Assembly: GCF_022229015.1 (NCBI RefSeq)
Contig: NZ_JAKKFF010000532.1
Span: forward strand, 1-37,699
Source: Micromonospora foliorum
Lineage (GTDB): Bacteria > Actinomycetota > Actinomycetes > Mycobacteriales > Micromonosporaceae
DNA: 37,699 bases
Direction of reading: 5' to 3'
The notes under the pieces were generated by a model that saw nothing but the letters and a program-made list of their open reading frames with translations, was not told the DNA's origin and ran no database searches. The translations under genes and the position numbers were made by a program. Shown here in pieces: positions 14,170 through 22,161 of the stretch. How positions within the stretch are numbered: the first letter of the stretch is position 1; the number at the start of each line of letters is the position of its first letter.

Positions 14170-15657
14170 GTGCCTGCTCACGCCAGGGATGCCACCCCGA
14201 ATCTCGCGCTGTACAACCTCCGCGATGCGGCGGGCGAGACTCAGCAGGACGTGGCGGACGGGTTGAACCGCCTCGGGGTGGCGCGCGGAAAGAGGCTGGC
14301 CGTAACCGCCAATCAGGTCAGCAGGTGGGAGCGGGGAATCACGTATCCGTCCGCGCTCTACCGTCAACTCCTCGCCGAGCACTTCGGCGTCTCTGTGCAA
14401 GATCTCGGGCTCACCAGGCAGCGCGTCACGCCCCAGCAGCGCGACAGTCCCGAGAACGATTCCGGAGGTTTCACGATCTACCAGGATCCGGTGTCTCACC
14501 CGCAGGCCGAGGACAGCCAGGAAGAGTGGCGGGCGGTCCGGCGGAAGCTGAACATTCATCGGGTGCAGCTCGCCCGTGAGGCCGCGCGCCTCTATGACGT
14601 GGAGCACCGCGTAGGTGACAGCGGCCTGATTGCGGCGCCGCAATGGTTGCCGTCGACTCCGATCGAGTTGGCGAGGTTCGGAATCGGGCTCGCCCCGGAG
14701 GGAACCGCGCCCCTCGTCACCGGGACGGAGGACGTTGCGGCCGGCGTACGGCCGTTGGCGTCGGACGGGCGGCGACACCAGCGCTACAGCCTCGCCCTGC
14801 GGGATGTTGAACAGCCCCGGCTTTTTGAGAACCGGCTCGCGTGGCACCTTGCGGGAGTCGACTGGAGCCAGCCCGACCGTGCGCTCACGTTCACTACCGG
14901 CACGTACTTCGGCGGTGTCGATGTCTCGGAAGCGCTCGCGCATGAGATGGCGATGTACCACGTCGCGGGCGATGGGAGCGGCATCCTGCCGGCGTCCTGG
15001 CGAAACCTGGGCTTCCGGCGGCTCGTGGGCGACCCGTTCACGCCCAGCCGTCGACCGACAGCGCCATCAACCGACACGCTGACCCTGCGGGTAGACGACG
15101 ACGGAGCGTCCTTCGTGCTGCACAACCGTGCCGCCGGCAACGTGGCCGTAGCCGGGGGAATGCTGCACATCATGCCGGCGGGAGTGTTCCAGCCATCGAG
15201 CGTCCTGCCTGCCGCTCAAGTGGCCGACTTCGACCTGTGGCGCAACATGATGCGGGAGTACAGCGAGGAATTCCTCGGCAGTGCCGAGCACGGCGGCGAC
15301 GGGGAACCGGCTGACTACAGCACGGAACCGCTGGCAGCCTTCGACCGCGCGTACGCCTCCGGCGGGGTGCGGGTTTTCTGCCTCGGAGTCGCGCTCGACG
15401 CCCTCACCCTGTGGGGCGAGATTCTGACCGTCGCCGCGTACGACGGCCCCACGTACGATCACCTGTTCGCCGACATGGTCGACTCCAACGCCGAGGGAAC
15501 CGTGGTCAAGACCGGGCGGGTACGGCCAACCTCGGCGTTGCCGTTCACCCGGCACACCATCGACGAACTGACCGCCAGCGGGCGGCTGGCACCGGCGGCG
15601 GCCGGATGCCTCGAACTCGCGTGGGAACACCGCCGCACGATCCTGGGGAGAAGTTGA
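14170..15657 (+). CDS. HTH regulator with Nudix-like C-terminal domain
   Basis: A 495-residue protein with GTG start 14170 and AAGGAGG 6 nt upstream. Residues of about 10-75 are an XRE-type HTH (LRDAAGETQQDVADGLNRLG, then NQVSRWERGITYPS, then LAEHFGVSVQDLGL). Residues of about 105-300 are an unfamiliar domain. Residues of about 300-375 resemble a Nudix hydrolase: a PAG turn at 336-338 and REYSEEFLG at 362-370, which fits the REUxEExGU half of the Nudix box. The glutamate expected eight residues before R362 is not in place, so catalysis is uncertain. In pSAM2 the Nudix-fold protein Pif blocks redundant transfer, so a fused regulator/Pif-like protein is plausible. It is coupled to the downstream epimerase gene by a 1-nt gap. 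Confidence 0.72.
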   Translation: MPAHARDATPNLALYNLRDAAGETQQDVADGLNRLGVARGKRLAVTANQVSRWERGITYPSALYRQLLAEHFGVSVQDLGLTRQRVTPQQRDSPENDSGGFTIYQDPVSHPQAEDSQEEWRAVRRKLNIHRVQLAREAARLYDVEHRVGDSGLIAAPQWLPSTPIELARFGIGLAPEGTAPLVTGTEDVAAGVRPLASDGRRHQRYSLALRDVEQPRLFENRLAWHLAGVDWSQPDRALTFTTGTYFGGVDVSEALAHEMAMYHVAGDGSGILPASWRNLGFRRLVGDPFTPSRRPTAPSTDTLTLRVDDDGASFVLHNRAAGNVAVAGGMLHIMPAGVFQPSSVLPAAQVADFDLWRNMMREYSEEFLGSAEHGGDGEPADYSTEPLAAFDRAYASGGVRVFCLGVALDALTLWGEILTVAAYDGPTYDHLFADMVDSNAEGTVVKTGRVRPTSALPFTRHTIDELTASGRLAPAAAGCLELAWEHRRTILGRS

Positions 15658-15658
15658 C

Positions 15659-16600
15659 GTGCACGTACTGGTAACCGGCGGCCTCGGATTCCTCGGCCGC
15701 GCCGTAGCCCGCGACCTGCTTGGCTCCGGGCACCGGGTCACGGTCATGACCCGGGGCCGCGGTGACCGCACCGCACCGTCCGGCGTCGAGCTGGTAACGG
15801 GGGACATCCGGGACCGTGCGCGGGTCGCCGAAATCGTTCAAGAGGGCGGGTACGACGGAGTCGTGCACCTTGCGGCGTTGACCAGCGGTCGGGACTCGTT
15901 CGCTGACCCGCTGGGTTACTTCGACGTCAACGCGACCGGCACCCTGAATCTACTCATGGCCCTAGACGCCGCGCGGACAACCACCGCACCGGCCTCTCTG
16001 ATCTTCGCCTCCACCAACATCGTCTACGGGTCACAGCACCACGGCGCACTGTCCGAAGACCTCGGCCCACACCCCGAGAGCCCGTACGCGGCGTCCAAGG
16101 TCGCGGCTGAGCAAATGGTCGCGGCGTCTGCGTTGACCGGAGCAATCGGCGCGGTCATCCTCCGGCCCTTCAACATCGCTGGAGCCGTCGACGGCGTCAC
16201 CGACACCGACCGCGCACGGATCATTCCGAACGTCTTGCGCGCGGTCACCGGGGAGCTTGACCACGTGGCTCTTAACGGCGACGGTGCGGCAGTGCGAGAC
16301 TTCGTGCACGTGGCCGACGTTGCCACCGCCGTTCGGCTCGCCCTGACCGTCTGTGTGCCAGGTGCTAGCCAGACCATCAACCTCGGCTCAGGCATCGGAA
16401 CCAGCATGGCCACCGTGGTAGCCACTGCTGAACAGGTCACCGGACACCGGGTGGCCGTCGACCGTCAACCGCCTAAGCCGGAACCTCCGGAACTGATCGC
16501 TGACGTCAGCCGTGCTCATACCGTTCTCAACTGGAGCCCCGCAAGGTCCAAGCTGAGCGAGATCATTGCAGACGCGTGGGAGTCATGGCCGCGTGGCTAG
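15659..16600 (+). CDS. NAD-dependent epimerase/dehydratase (extended SDR)
   Basis: A 313-residue sugar-nucleotide-type epimerase. The GTG start at 15659 follows the previous stop by one base and uses GGGGAG. The Rossmann motif TGGLGFLG lies at 6-13. The catalytic YxxxK is Y143 and K147 (YAASK), and the preceding FASTNIVYG supplies the Ser/Thr. LRPFNIAG and RDFVHVADV are typical of UDP-glucose 4-epimerase-like proteins. The substrate is unknown. The location inside an AICE, coupled to an HTH-Nudix gene, is unusual and suggests it works with that protein, perhaps on a nucleotide-linked substrate. Classical metabolic cargo is the alternative. Confidence 0.88.
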   Translation: MHVLVTGGLGFLGRAVARDLLGSGHRVTVMTRGRGDRTAPSGVELVTGDIRDRARVAEIVQEGGYDGVVHLAALTSGRDSFADPLGYFDVNATGTLNLLMALDAARTTTAPASLIFASTNIVYGSQHHGALSEDLGPHPESPYAASKVAAEQMVAASALTGAIGAVILRPFNIAGAVDGVTDTDRARIIPNVLRAVTGELDHVALNGDGAAVRDFVHVADVATAVRLALTVCVPGASQTINLGSGIGTSMATVVATAEQVTGHRVAVDRQPPKPEPPELIADVSRAHTVLNWSPARSKLSEIIADAWESWPRG

Positions 16601-16824
16601 CGCACTTTCCAAGGCGGCAGCGCGGCTCGAGCGCCAACCGCGTCGCTGGGAGTAGGGCACCGAGAGCGCGGAGGAGGGATTCGCACGCAGGGAAGCCTCG
16701 GCCCCATGAAGTCCCCGGCTAGCCCCGTCATTGAGCCTATGCCCGGTTCCAGAGGTGGCTACATGAACCCGATAGCGCCGAGATGGTGGGCGGCCGGCTG
16801 AGCCGTGCTGTCGCAGATCCTGCC

Positions 16825-16830
16825 TAGTAT
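16825..16830 (+). promoter_or_regulatory. Putative -10 element of the nuclease gene
   Basis: TAGTAT ends 8 bp before the ATG at 16839, so transcription would begin about at the start codon. This implies a leaderless mRNA, common in actinobacteria. No convincing -35 box or ribosome binding site is seen in the gene-free stretch 16601-16838. Confidence 0.4.
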
Positions 16831-16838
16831 CCGTTGTT

Positions 16839-17978
16839 ATGGATCTACGTGACGCGCTCCATGGTGTTCAGTTAAAGGCTTACGTTCACTCGCAAGGGAG
16901 AGACCAGCCTGCGCAGCAGCACCTACAGGCGGTCCGGCGTGAGTTGCCAGCGCTGGTGCCGTCGGGCATGAAGGTACTCGCCAGCGGCGCCGGCCAAAGC
17001 CTGCCCGTCGTGCCGTGGATCGCCGTCCTCGACAGCAACGTAACCACCACGGCGCAGGAAGGGCTCTATGTCGTCTACCTGTACCGGCAGGACCTCTCGC
17101 GGGTTTACCTGACCATGAACCAGGGCGCGACGCAGCATCAGCGAAACGCCGGGGAGGCGGGACTTACTGGTGTCGCGCAGGACCGGGCTGCGCTAGCCGA
17201 ACTTCGGGCGGAGACCGCTCTGCTGCGCAAGCACCTCAGCGCGGAGGCGTTGACCGGCCTCACGGACGTTATCCAGCTTGGGGCGCCGCGGAATCGCTTC
17301 CTGCCTTGCGGCTACGAAGAGGGCAATTTAGCTGCGATTGAGTACGATCCGGCGAAGCTGCCGGACGAGGACACGCTGCGAGCTGACCTGAGTCGCTTCC
17401 TGGCGCTGTACGCGTTATGCGTCGAGATCAAGCGAGAGATTTTGGCGACCACGCCGGGGCTCATCAAGACGACGGCCGGGTCGGACAAGGCTAAGCCGAA
17501 GTTCAAGCCCAAACCCCCTGCGTTCCGTCCTAAGACTCCCGCAGACTACCGAGCGCGGATGAAGGCGTATGTCCAAGACCGCAAGCCACGTCACGAGGCT
17601 CTGCTTAACGACTTCGCCAAGCGCGCCAAGGCGGCCGGACTCCTCCCGGCTAACAATGCCCACCCTTGCGACCTGACCGTCACCGGCCTAGCCACCCACT
17701 GGCTAGTCGAGGTGAAGACGGTAGGCGCGAATGCGGAGCACGCAGTTCGAGACGCCATTGGGCAACTCTTCGCCTACCGGCACTTTTGCTACCGTGAGAA
17801 CGGACGCAAAGATCCCTCCCTGGTGGCCCTGTTCTCCGAACCCGTGGGGGAAGCACTGGCGGACCTCATGGTGTCGTTGGGTATTGAAGTCATCTGGCAG
17901 CAGGGCGCCGAGTGGCGCGGCCGCTCTCCTGTCTGCACCCTTAGCCTTCTAGCTGCTTCATCGAACCCAACCACGTAA
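16839..17978 (+). CDS. McrB-N-like (DUF3578) domain fused to PD-(D/E)XK-like nuclease
   Basis: A 379-residue protein. Residues of about 20-190 match the McrB N-terminal-like DUF3578 pattern: VPWIAVLDSNVTTTAQEGLYVVYL is the diagnostic stretch (key residues PWIAV, AQEGLYVVYL), with VYLTMNQGA after it. In McrB this region reads modified bases. A Lys/Pro-rich linker (about 225-245) leads to a nuclease-like domain with D278 (CDLTVTG), E291-V-K293 (LVEVK) and Q309 in GQLFAYRH, consistent with the PD-(D/E)XK core. There is no AAA+ GTPase domain, unlike McrB. It may cut DNA carrying modified bases, as a single-chain type IV-like restriction enzyme. The role is inferred. It is first in the cargo block at the right end of the element. 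Confidence 0.75.
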   Translation: MDLRDALHGVQLKAYVHSQGRDQPAQQHLQAVRRELPALVPSGMKVLASGAGQSLPVVPWIAVLDSNVTTTAQEGLYVVYLYRQDLSRVYLTMNQGATQHQRNAGEAGLTGVAQDRAALAELRAETALLRKHLSAEALTGLTDVIQLGAPRNRFLPCGYEEGNLAAIEYDPAKLPDEDTLRADLSRFLALYALCVEIKREILATTPGLIKTTAGSDKAKPKFKPKPPAFRPKTPADYRARMKAYVQDRKPRHEALLNDFAKRAKAAGLLPANNAHPCDLTVTGLATHWLVEVKTVGANAEHAVRDAIGQLFAYRHFCYRENGRKDPSLVALFSEPVGEALADLMVSLGIEVIWQQGAEWRGRSPVCTLSLLAASSNPTT

Positions 17979-18021
17979 TGTGGTGGAACGGGGCGCGGCC
18001 CTGCCTCTTGGAGGCTCCTAA

Positions 18022-20130
18022 ATGATGACCAAGAGAATCACGCTGCGTTCGACTGGTCGTTTCCTCTTTGTCAGTGGACTGGCGGCCTTAGCGGTACTGC
18101 TACCCGCCTTGGGGTGGACCGCTCGCAATGACGTCGAGGCTTTCAATAAACAAGTTGGCTGGGCGAATATTTGGGCCGGTTCAATCGGTGCAGTCGGCCT
18201 CCTAATGATGGTGCTAGGCAAAAAGCAAGATCATGATGTTGAGCTGAACCGCCAAGTAATTCTGTTGGCGAAGGCTCAGCAAATCTCACATGGTAGACAA
18301 CTCGCACAACTGCTCGGAACTGATGCTCTTGAGTCCAGGTCGGCGAAACTGAAATTCTGCGCCGCCGATGCGCGTACGGGAAAATCGGCACCTAATGCGC
18401 GCACAGCAGGAAACATTGATACGATCGCTGCTTACTATAAGCGGACACCTTCTGGCCGCATGCTGATATTGGGGGCACCCGGAGCCGGCAAAACGGTGGC
18501 CGGCATTACTCTATTGCTGCAACTTATCGCGGATGTCGTCGACTCACAGAATGCAGAAAAATCCCTTCGAGTCCCTGTTATCTTCAACCTGACAACATGG
18601 GCGAGCAGCAAACGCTTTGAGAACTGGCTGGCTGACGAGTTGTCTATGCGCTTTCGTCTGAGCCCGTCGATTTCGCGGCAGCTGATACAGGACGGGCGAA
18701 TCCTTCCCCTTCTCGACGGACTTGACGAAATGGACAACGAACTCGAGTCGCCAGATCGAGCAGAACGGGCCGTCCAGCAGCTCAATGACTACATCGCAGT
18801 GAACTCTCGCGCTCCCTTAATCGTGATCACCAGATCCGGTTCGCAGTACTACTCAAGGCTGCGCGGCAGGTTCCGCAACACCCAAGCAGTTCTGATCAAA
18901 CCCTTTCACTCGACGGACATAGATGGATACATTGCTGAGCATTGTGGGCAAGGTGTCGTTGATGAGATAAAGAGGGGACTTTCTAAGGGTCCACGCAAAG
19001 CGCGAGGGATGTTCTATTCAGAGACCTCTACTCCGTGGCGGCTCGCAATGATGGTCGGGTATGTTCACAGCGGTAACGATCCTGCACGACTGCTGCCCAC
19101 GTCCCCCGAAGGTCAAGCGGAATTCGAAAGTCGCCTCAACTCCGAACTTTACGAAACGTTTTTGTCCACTCGATTTCGCCTTGGTGGATGCAAAGACGAT
19201 CACGAAGTGGCCCGCGCTCGGCACATGCTATCTAGAATCGCCCACTTCCTCCATTCAGGAAAGGGTGACGAACAAGCAAGCGATATTGTTTTGCATGATT
19301 GGTGGCGGCGATTCGGAGGAAGGGTTCCCGCTTGGCAGTTAAGAGCCGCCGCAATGGCAGTAATACTCCCCTTTGCCCTGCCCTTAGACAGCCTTCCGCT
19401 CACGGATTACGTCCCGAACGCCAACGCCGGCTGGACCTCTTGGGCAATGCCTTTATCAAACTTCCTGATGCTAATGGCGATGGCGCTGGCAACCCCGTTT
19501 CAATTAACAAGCCCGAGGGGGATCAACTTCGCGCGGTTGCTTTCGAGTGCAGGCCTGCTGCGCGCGACCCTTTTGGCAATTCCGTGTGCTGGGGTTGGAT
19601 ATTGGTTCTCCACCATTACCTCACATGATGCCCTAGGGGTAGGTGCGGCTCTAGGTCTATTCATCTTGCTGGTTCCGGTGATCGGCAATCGGATCGAGGC
19701 AACGGAGGACGCAATGAACCCCCACGAGCCTCTCCGTCGAGATTTTGCCGCGTCCTCCATGTTTGGCCTTGGCATGGGCCTCTTCATGGGGACCTATATT
19801 GCCGAAACAATGGGCTCCAAGGCCGGGATTTGCTTCGGGCTAGGGTACTTTTTGTCTTTGACCCTTGGCTTCTCTTCTGGTCGCTACTTCGTGGCCACTC
19901 TTTTGGGCCCGACCGTCGGTCTGCCCCGCCGACTTTCCCTTTATCTTCGCTGGGCCACCAATGCGGGGGTTCTACGGGTTTCGGGAATCAATTATCAGTT
20001 CCGGCACCGAGAGCTGATGAACTACCTGCTCGCGACGTCCGAGCCGCCAGGGCAAATGCCGGTCCCAGGGCCATTCGGGATTCCCATGCAACGATGGCCT
20101 AAATGGATTGAGCGGAGGGTGGAGGCATAA
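18022..20130 (+). CDS. Membrane-bound NACHT-family NTPase
   Basis: A 702-residue STAND-type NTPase. Two N-terminal transmembrane helices lie at about 12-32 and 45-66. The NACHT domain has Walker A GAPGAGKT at 151-158 and Walker B LLDGLDEMD at about 230-238, with the paired acidic residues typical of NACHT. Downstream come a winged-helix-like region and, from about 445 to 640, some six hydrophobic helices (for example AMAVILPFALPL, LSNFLMLMAMALA, VGAALGLFILLVPV, GMGLFMGTYIA). A short C-terminal tail has FRHRELMNYLLA. NACHT proteins act in phage defence in bacteria, often as sensors driving cell-damaging effectors. Here membrane segments may be the effector. ATG 18022 has GGAGG at 7 nt; a second ATG follows immediately. 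GC is visibly lower than elsewhere. Confidence 0.85.
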   Translation: MMTKRITLRSTGRFLFVSGLAALAVLLPALGWTARNDVEAFNKQVGWANIWAGSIGAVGLLMMVLGKKQDHDVELNRQVILLAKAQQISHGRQLAQLLGTDALESRSAKLKFCAADARTGKSAPNARTAGNIDTIAAYYKRTPSGRMLILGAPGAGKTVAGITLLLQLIADVVDSQNAEKSLRVPVIFNLTTWASSKRFENWLADELSMRFRLSPSISRQLIQDGRILPLLDGLDEMDNELESPDRAERAVQQLNDYIAVNSRAPLIVITRSGSQYYSRLRGRFRNTQAVLIKPFHSTDIDGYIAEHCGQGVVDEIKRGLSKGPRKARGMFYSETSTPWRLAMMVGYVHSGNDPARLLPTSPEGQAEFESRLNSELYETFLSTRFRLGGCKDDHEVARARHMLSRIAHFLHSGKGDEQASDIVLHDWWRRFGGRVPAWQLRAAAMAVILPFALPLDSLPLTDYVPNANAGWTSWAMPLSNFLMLMAMALATPFQLTSPRGINFARLLSSAGLLRATLLAIPCAGVGYWFSTITSHDALGVGAALGLFILLVPVIGNRIEATEDAMNPHEPLRRDFAASSMFGLGMGLFMGTYIAETMGSKAGICFGLGYFLSLTLGFSSGRYFVATLLGPTVGLPRRLSLYLRWATNAGVLRVSGINYQFRHRELMNYLLATSEPPGQMPVPGPFGIPMQRWPKWIERRVEA

Positions 20131-20315
20131 TCGCCGGGACTCGTTACAGGACGCGCAAGTGTCACTTTCGCGGGCCATCCGGCTATGTCCCGTCTGGTGA
20201 TATCGCCACTATTCCGTACCGGCTACAGTTCTCTGTGAAGGTACAGCGACAGGCTTGGAAGGGGAGTCAGAAAAGCGAAGAGGTTACTCACGGCCGGTGA
20301 TACCAGGTTTGACAC

Positions 20316-21014
20316 TCACACGGAGAGATCGCGGCGAACCGCTTGCACGAATTCTTCATCAAGCTGTTGAAGCTTTTCCTTGGAAACCTCATTCACAATA
20401 CCTAATAGCAATGCTTCGGCGGCGGTACGAACACCTTTACTGCCAAGGTAGGCGACAACGGCATCCGCCGCCTCGAATTCCTCGTTCCACTTCTCGATCT
20501 CCTCGGCGCTTACAACTAGCTCTTCGCTGTTTCGCGCCAGCTTCTGCTGCAATTCTCCGAGTAGTTTTATTTTCTCTTCGAGGATTTCTGTAGGAGTGCT
20601 ATAACCCTCAATGTCAACATCGACCCCCTTGAGCAATCGGGAGGCTTGCTCCAAGTCTCCACTCTCAAGCAGTTCCTTCGCCTGTTCGACGGCGTGTTCC
20701 ACCGCCGCTTTCGCTTCAACTAGCTCGTCTACTTTAAGAGTCAGCTTCCTGATTTCCTGCTCGGCCTCATCAATCTGGACGCGCGCCTCTTCCGTCTCCC
20801 TCTTGAGGGACGCCATACGTTCATATTTGCGTCTCACTGCGTGCGCCGTAGACCGGAATTTCGTGTAGGCATCTCGCCGTTCTGAGAGGAATCGAGAACG
20901 TCGCTCGTGGCGGCGATGACTCGCGCTGGTCAGCAGCGTTCCAGCCACCGTTGCTGCGACACCACCTAACGTCGCCGCTGCTGGGATAGCAAGTTCCCAC
21001 CACTTCGTGACCAT
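20316..21014 (-). CDS. Membrane-anchored coiled-coil protein, unknown function
   Basis: A 232-residue protein starting at ATG 21014, chosen because GGGAGG lies 5 nt upstream; a longer frame begins at 21083. A single N-terminal transmembrane helix (about 8-28: AIPAAATLGGVAATVAGTLL) is followed by a very basic patch (RRHERRSR) and then a long heptad-rich coiled coil (about 50-200; ETEEARVQIDEAEQEIRKL, VDELVEAKAAVEHAVEQAK). The protein should project into the cytoplasm. It is convergent with the NACHT gene and is the last gene before attR. It may be a partner or scaffold of the cargo system, but there is no domain match I can name. Confidence 0.65.
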   Translation of the reverse strand: MVTKWWELAIPAAATLGGVAATVAGTLLTSASHRRHERRSRFLSERRDAYTKFRSTAHAVRRKYERMASLKRETEEARVQIDEAEQEIRKLTLKVDELVEAKAAVEHAVEQAKELLESGDLEQASRLLKGVDVDIEGYSTPTEILEEKIKLLGELQQKLARNSEELVVSAEEIEKWNEEFEAADAVVAYLGSKGVRTAAEALLLGIVNEVSKEKLQQLDEEFVQAVRRDLSV

Positions 21015-21373
21015 TTGGTCCTCCCGCGCCACGGCTGGCGACGTCGAGGCGAATCCAGCCCCGGCGGCAAGTAACACTGACAAGTAGCAACCTTGCTTGC
21101 TTCGCCCTCAGGCCGCAAGGCTCCGACCGGCGCGGTGTCGTCGATAGTGATTCGCGCTGCCTCGGTCGCCGGGGGAGGTAGTTGGACCCCCCACCGGACA
21201 GCTCTGGACACTGTTGCATCCGGCATCGCAGACCTCCAAAGCATGTGAGAGCCGCAGGCCGTCTCAGTTGTCGTCTCGTTCGGCCACGTTCAAGGTCATC
21301 CGGCTACGACCCGCTCCGTGCCAACGCCACCGCTCGGTACGGGTACAGCCATCCGCGGACACGTACCGGCAGA
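21015..21373. other. Gene-free right end of the element
   Basis: No credible gene is seen. It must hold the promoter of the coiled-coil gene. A short inverted repeat, CGGTACG (21335-21341) against CGTACCG (21362-21368), lies just inside attR and could be an integrase arm site, which is a weak inference. Confidence 0.4.
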
Positions 21374-21434
21374 CTTGGAAAGCGTGTTGGGTTTACACCC
21401 TCACGAGTTCGAATCTCGTATCCTCCGCTCGCCT
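21374..21434 (+). other. Right attachment site (attR), 61-bp core with partial tRNA-Ser copy
   Basis: Identical to 2100-2160. It contains the last 54 bases of a tRNA-Ser from the anticodon loop to the 3' end, without the 5' half, so it is not a functional tRNA gene. It is probably the original chromosomal 3' end displaced by integration. Confidence 0.93.
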
Positions 21435-21448
21435 GAGCAGCACGAACG

Positions 21449-21479
21449 ACAGGGCCGGCCCCAACGGGGTCCGGCCCTG
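21449..21479. terminator. Hairpin terminator beside attR
   Basis: CAGGGCCGG-CCCC pairs with GGGG-CCGGCCCTG around a short loop, followed by TCGTTTG. It is a diverged copy of the hairpin at 2176-2204. It now also serves as a possible terminator for the minus-strand pentapeptide-repeat gene ending at 21499. Confidence 0.65.
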
Positions 21480-21498
21480 GATCGTTTGTGCGGTGGCG

Positions 21499-22161
21499 TC
21501 AGCCCACCACCTGGACGTGCTCCGCGCCCTGCGCCGAGAACCACGCCTCCAGCTCGGCGCCGCCGAGGGACCGGGTCGCTTCCTCGTCGACGAGGACGGG
21601 GCCGACGACGGCACCCTTCGCGCCCTCGAACTGGCAGCCGAACATCCTCGCGCCGGTCAGCACCGTCGGCATGCTCGTGCCGCCGAGCGTGCACCAGCGC
21701 AGGCTGGCCAGCTCAAGATTGGCGTCGCGCAGATCGGTCTTGTAGAGCTTGGCGGAATTGAGAATGGCGTGGCGGAGATCCGCCCCTTCCAGAACGGCGT
21801 CGTCGAGCTGCACCGCGAACAACCGAGCCGAGCGGAACAACGCCTTACCGGCCGAGCAACCGACCATTTCCGCCTTGGCCAGGTCGGCGAAGGAGAAATC
21901 CGCGCCCTGCAACTCGGCGTTGGTCAGGTTGGCGTCGCCGAGGTTGGCCTCCTCGAATCGGACACCGACCAGATGGGAATTGGCGAGATAAGCGCCGGTC
22001 AGGTCGAGACGGCTCAGGTCCGCGCCGCGAAAATCAAGAAAATCCCCGGACAGGTACGCCGTGGCCGAAGCGTCGGCGAACCACTCCTCCAGCGCTTCCC
22101 GCGCGTCGGGGCTGTCTGGCCAGCGGAGCACGTCGCCGCTGGCACGCTTGTACTTACTCAT
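21499..22161 (-). CDS. Pentapeptide-repeat protein, candidate immunity protein
   Basis: A 220-residue protein starting at ATG 22161, whose bases overlap the toxin gene stop (ATGA). From about residue 40 to 170 it is built from A(D/N)LXX pentapeptides (DFRGADLSRLDLTGAYLAN, then ANLGDANLTNAELQGADFS, and further blocks), predicting a right-handed quadrilateral beta-helix. The N-terminus and the C-terminal 40 residues are non-repetitive. Pentapeptide-repeat proteins often mimic DNA or bind proteins; here the coupling to a toxin with a nuclease-like C-terminus suggests immunity, for example by occupying the active site. That role is inferred from gene order. Confidence 0.87.
   Translation of the reverse strand: MSKYKRASGDVLRWPDSPDAREALEEWFADASATAYLSGDFLDFRGADLSRLDLTGAYLANSHLVGVRFEEANLGDANLTNAELQGADFSFADLAKAEMVGCSAGKALFRSARLFAVQLDDAVLEGADLRHAILNSAKLYKTDLRDANLELASLRWCTLGGTSMPTVLTGARMFGCQFEGAKGAVVGPVLVDEEATRSLGGAELEAWFSAQGAEHVQVVG

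Larger units (their letters stand above)
2154..21434. mobile_element. Integrated AICE-type conjugative element in tRNA-Ser(GGA)
   Basis: About 19.3 kb between the att repeats contains, in AICE-like order, integrase, excisionase, a replication module (Prim-Pol plus helicase-like ATPase), a TraB/FtsK-like translocase, small membrane transfer genes, regulators and cargo. No phage structural genes and no type IV secretion (VirB/D4) genes are seen. This fits the AICE class typified by pSAM2, which moves double-stranded DNA with a single FtsK-like protein and replicates autonomously after excision. Both att sites and all core modules look intact, so the element may still excise. The boundaries are set by the repeats. 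Confidence 0.92.

Noticed and set aside
21374..21427. A second functional tRNA-Ser gene
   Set aside because: Only the 3' part from the anticodon loop is present; the 5' acceptor and D-arm are missing.
2154..21434. A prophage
   Set aside because: No capsid, portal, terminase, tail or lysis genes are seen; the translocase and spread genes point to an AICE.
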